A model generated the notes under the pieces. It had not been told where the DNA came from, did no database searches, and saw only the letters and a program-made list of their open reading frames with translations. The translations under genes and the position numbers were made by a program. 64,000 bases of DNA from assembly GCA_002148405.1 (NCBI GenBank), contig MUGG01000123.1:32-64031 (forward strand), read 5' to 3'. The stretch is from Alkalinema sp. CACIAM 70d (GTDB lineage: Bacteria; Cyanobacteriota; Cyanobacteriia; Leptolyngbyales; Leptolyngbyaceae). This document shows, one piece after another, positions 61,818 through 64,000 of the stretch (position 1 is the first letter of the stretch; every line of letters begins with the position of its first letter).

Positions 61818-63329
61818 ATGATTATCGATGACCAAATTTATGATCTGATCATTGTCGGTACAGGTGCAGGAGGCGGCACACTGGCTGCGAAACTGGCTCC
61901 CACAGGCAAGAAAATTCTGATCCTGGAACGGGGTGATTTCATGCCCCTGGAGGAACAGAACCGTAGCAATGTGGATATTTTCAAGCGCGAACGCTACCAT
62001 GCTCCCGAACAGTGGTACGACAGTGCTGGAGAACCATTTTCGCCTCAGATGAATTATGCGATTGGTGGCAACACCAAAATCTATGGCGCAGTGCTGACAC
62101 GGTTTCGCGAACAGGATTTTGAGACGGTCAATCACCAGTCGGGCGTTTCTCCTGAATGGGGAGTGAAATATGCCGACTTTGAACCCTATTACACGGAAGC
62201 TGAGCAGCTTTACCAGGTGCATGGTCAGGTGGGTGCTGACCCCACTGAACCGCCCCACAGCCGGGACTATCCCTTCCCTTCCATCGCCCATGATCTGCAG
62301 ATTGAACCGATTGTAGAAGCACTGACCCAGCAAAGTTTGCACCCTGCCCCGCTGCCCCTGGGATTAACGCGGCAAACGGATGATCCCACCAATGATTCTG
62401 AAGTGAGTGGCATTGTCCCTGCCTTAAAGCATCCGAATGTCACGCTGAAGACTGGCGCTAAGGTTGTTTGCCTGCATACCAATCCATCGGGTCGGGTAGT
62501 CAAGGGCGTAGAAGTCGCAATCGCTGGACAATCCTATCTGTTTCTGGCGGATCTGGTGGTGCTATCCTGTGGAGCCGTTAATTCGGCTGCTTTACTCTTG
62601 CGATCGAGCAGCGATCGCCATCCCAACGGTTTAGCAAACAGTTCTGGGCTGGTCGGACGCAACCTGATGAAAAGTTTGATGACGGTCGTGGTGCAACTGA
62701 GTACCAAACCCAATTCGGGTTCCTTTCAAAGAAGCGTATCTGTCAATGATTTTTATTGGGGCGATCGCGATTTTCCGTATCCAATGGGACACATTCAAAA
62801 CGCGGGTGGTTTACTCACGGATATCATCTTCGCGGAAGCCCCACCCATGTTCTCAGTGCTGGCAAAATTTATGCCTGGTTTTGGACTGAAGCAATTAGCC
62901 ACTCATTCGATCGGTTGGTGGGCACAAACAGAGGACTTACCTAATCCAGATAATCGAGTTCGGGTTGAAGGGGAGAAACTGTATATCGACTACACCCTCA
63001 ACAACGTGGAAGCCCACGATCGCCTGATTTATCGCTGGACAGACATGCTCAAAACGATTGAGAAAGAACTGGATGGGTTTCAGCGGGGTGTAATGCATCC
63101 GCGTGGTGAAATTCCGATTCAGGTGATGGCAAATCAATGCGGCACCTGTCGGTTTGGCGAAGACCCGAAAACATCCGTGTTAGATCTGAATTGTCGCACT
63201 CATGATATCGATAATCTCTATGTTGTCGATAGCAGTTTTTTCCCATCCAACGCCAGTGTCAGCCCTGCTCTGACCATTATCGCCAATGCGTTGCGTGTCG
63301 GTGATCATTTGATTGAACGATTGCACTAA
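61818..63329 (+). CDS. GMC family oxidoreductase
   Basis: A 503-residue FAD enzyme. The dinucleotide fold DLIIVGTGAGGGTLAAKLA is at residues 9-27 and the ribose-binding Glu is in ILILERGDF near residue 38. The GMC C-terminal signature is present as VVDSSFFPSNASVSPALTII near residue 470, preceded by HPRGEIPIQVMANQCGTCRF with three conserved Cys/His positions near residue 415. Substrate is unknown; GMC enzymes oxidise alcohols or sugars. It begins nine bases after coxC and so may be part of the oxidase operon, perhaps feeding electrons to quinone; that role is inferred. Confidence 0.9.
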   Translation: MIIDDQIYDLIIVGTGAGGGTLAAKLAPTGKKILILERGDFMPLEEQNRSNVDIFKRERYHAPEQWYDSAGEPFSPQMNYAIGGNTKIYGAVLTRFREQDFETVNHQSGVSPEWGVKYADFEPYYTEAEQLYQVHGQVGADPTEPPHSRDYPFPSIAHDLQIEPIVEALTQQSLHPAPLPLGLTRQTDDPTNDSEVSGIVPALKHPNVTLKTGAKVVCLHTNPSGRVVKGVEVAIAGQSYLFLADLVVLSCGAVNSAALLLRSSSDRHPNGLANSSGLVGRNLMKSLMTVVVQLSTKPNSGSFQRSVSVNDFYWGDRDFPYPMGHIQNAGGLLTDIIFAEAPPMFSVLAKFMPGFGLKQLATHSIGWWAQTEDLPNPDNRVRVEGEKLYIDYTLNNVEAHDRLIYRWTDMLKTIEKELDGFQRGVMHPRGEIPIQVMANQCGTCRFGEDPKTSVLDLNCRTHDIDNLYVVDSSFFPSNASVSPALTIIANALRVGDHLIERLH

Positions 63330-64000
63330 ATGAAAATTCATCCCCGTGAAATCTACGATTTACTGCTGGAATCGAGCCGCAGTGATACTACTGTGCAAGA
63401 GATTATCATTGGGCTAACCTGGACGTTTTGCCGATCTGAAGGAATTGGCTTATGCATGAGTCCGGGTCAGCCGACGCGCACCTTACCCTGGTCAGGAACG
63501 CTGGTAGGAATGGAGATCTCAGATCTGGCTCCCTGGATACGCTCCTGGGATAGCTATCAGGCGACGATCGGCATGGCTGTAATTAATTCAGTGATCAACC
63601 AGACATCCCCCTTACTCTCCCAGGCTCAACCCCTTTCTCCACAAGGTTCTGCCAATCTAGCCGTATTTGAGCATTTTCTCCCCCTGATTCGAGGGAAACG
63701 AGTGGTGATCATTGGGCGGTATCCTGGACTCTCCCAGTACGAACAAGCCGCAGACCTGACCATATTGGAGCGTCAACCCACTGCTCAGGATTTACCAGAC
63801 ACCGCCTGTGAGTACCTGTTACCCGATGCCGATTGGGTCTTCCTCACCGCAACCTCCATCGCCAATAAAACGTTTCCCCGCTTAGTTGAACTTGCCCAAC
63901 AGGCAGAGTTGGTGCTGATGGGTCCCACGGTTCCCTGGTTGCCTGAGTTAGCGGATATGGGGATTGATTATCTGGCTGGAGTTGCAGTCACCGATCCAAC
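63330..64000 (+). CDS. DUF364/DUF4213 protein, cut by the window end
   Basis: The frame opens with an ATG directly after the GMC stop (no spacer) and runs 223 codons to the window edge without a stop. The start MKIHPREIYDLLLESSRSDT and GLTWTFCRSEGIGLCMSPGQ resemble the DUF4213 N-terminal part. KRVVIIGRYPGLSQYEQAAD, VFLTATSIANKTFPRLVELA and VLMGPTVPWLPEL resemble DUF364, a putative metal-chelating fold (PLP-independent, enolase-like N-terminus). In other bacteria such genes go with molybdenum, nickel or siderophore loci. Here it may provide metal handling for the oxidase operon; this is inference. Confidence 0.75.
   Translation, partial: MKIHPREIYDLLLESSRSDTTVQEIIIGLTWTFCRSEGIGLCMSPGQPTRTLPWSGTLVGMEISDLAPWIRSWDSYQATIGMAVINSVINQTSPLLSQAQPLSPQGSANLAVFEHFLPLIRGKRVVIIGRYPGLSQYEQAADLTILERQPTAQDLPDTACEYLLPDADWVFLTATSIANKTFPRLVELAQQAELVLMGPTVPWLPELADMGIDYLAGVAVTDP

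Noticed and set aside
1..64000. CRISPR arrays and tRNA or rRNA genes
   Set aside because: I found no regularly spaced 25-40 base repeats with unique spacers and no cloverleaf or rRNA sequence in the window.

Overview
This is chromosomal DNA from a cyanobacterium, most likely a filamentous, gliding, Leptolyngbya- or Nostoc-like one. The evidence is the very frequent HIP1-type octamer GCGATCGC and the presence of cyanobacterial marker genes: psb27, system II cytochrome c assembly (ccsA), Tab2, the zwf-opcA pair, an SLH-type porin, and the hmpF/hmpA-E pilus chemotaxis locus. The species cannot be named from the sequence alone.

Layout. 1-7.7 kb holds housekeeping and accessory genes: type III pantothenate kinase, a PRC-barrel protein, a lone ABC ATPase, a Uma2 nuclease, a DUF697-type GTPase, a DUF937 protein and an RRM protein. 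A strongly structured, unassigned RNA candidate lies at about 7.1-7.3 kb. 8.1-12.6 kb is a pstSCAB phosphate operon preceded by Pho-box-like repeats. 12.8-16.1 kb has psb27, ccsA, a KGK-domain protein and tilS. 16.2-29.7 kb is the type IV pilus/hormogonium chemotaxis locus: divergent hmpF, a PATAN-REC protein, CheY, CheW, an MCP and a giant CheA-REC hybrid whose receiver domain is broken by a one-base frameshift. 30.2-34.5 kb is a futA/futB/futC ferric iron ABC system. It is followed by a PD-(D/E)xK protein, a TonB-like/ExbD divergent pair and an SLH porin. 38.7-46.1 kb has PmbA/TldE, Tab2, ribosomal protein S1, a dienelactone hydrolase, a GntR regulator, a DUF4278 protein and a HAD phosphatase. 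46.4-52.4 kb is the fbp-tal-zwf-opcA oxidative pentose phosphate cluster.

52.5-64 kb is the accessory end. It has an internally deleted insertion sequence with 17-bp inverted ends. That element abuts a 5'-truncated cydB remnant. Next come a TPR lipo/secreted-type protein, a decapeptide-repeat protein with a His/Met-rich tail and a BlaR/PetP-like M56 membrane peptidase. The window ends in an operon for a Cu-A-less, A2-type (alternative, ARTO-like) terminal oxidase: two DUF2231 membrane proteins, coxB, coxA, coxC, a GMC oxidoreductase and a DUF364 protein cut by the window end. GAC-N5-GTC dyads with shared flanks lie in the promoter regions on both sides of the M56 gene and could link the peptidase, the repeat protein and the oxidase into one (copper-type) regulon.

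The most interesting items are that putative peptidase/operator/oxidase regulon, the split CheA receiver with its roughly 960-residue acidic linker, the IS-cydB junction and the structured RNA near 7.1 kb. All family calls are from reading the sequence; no database search was run.
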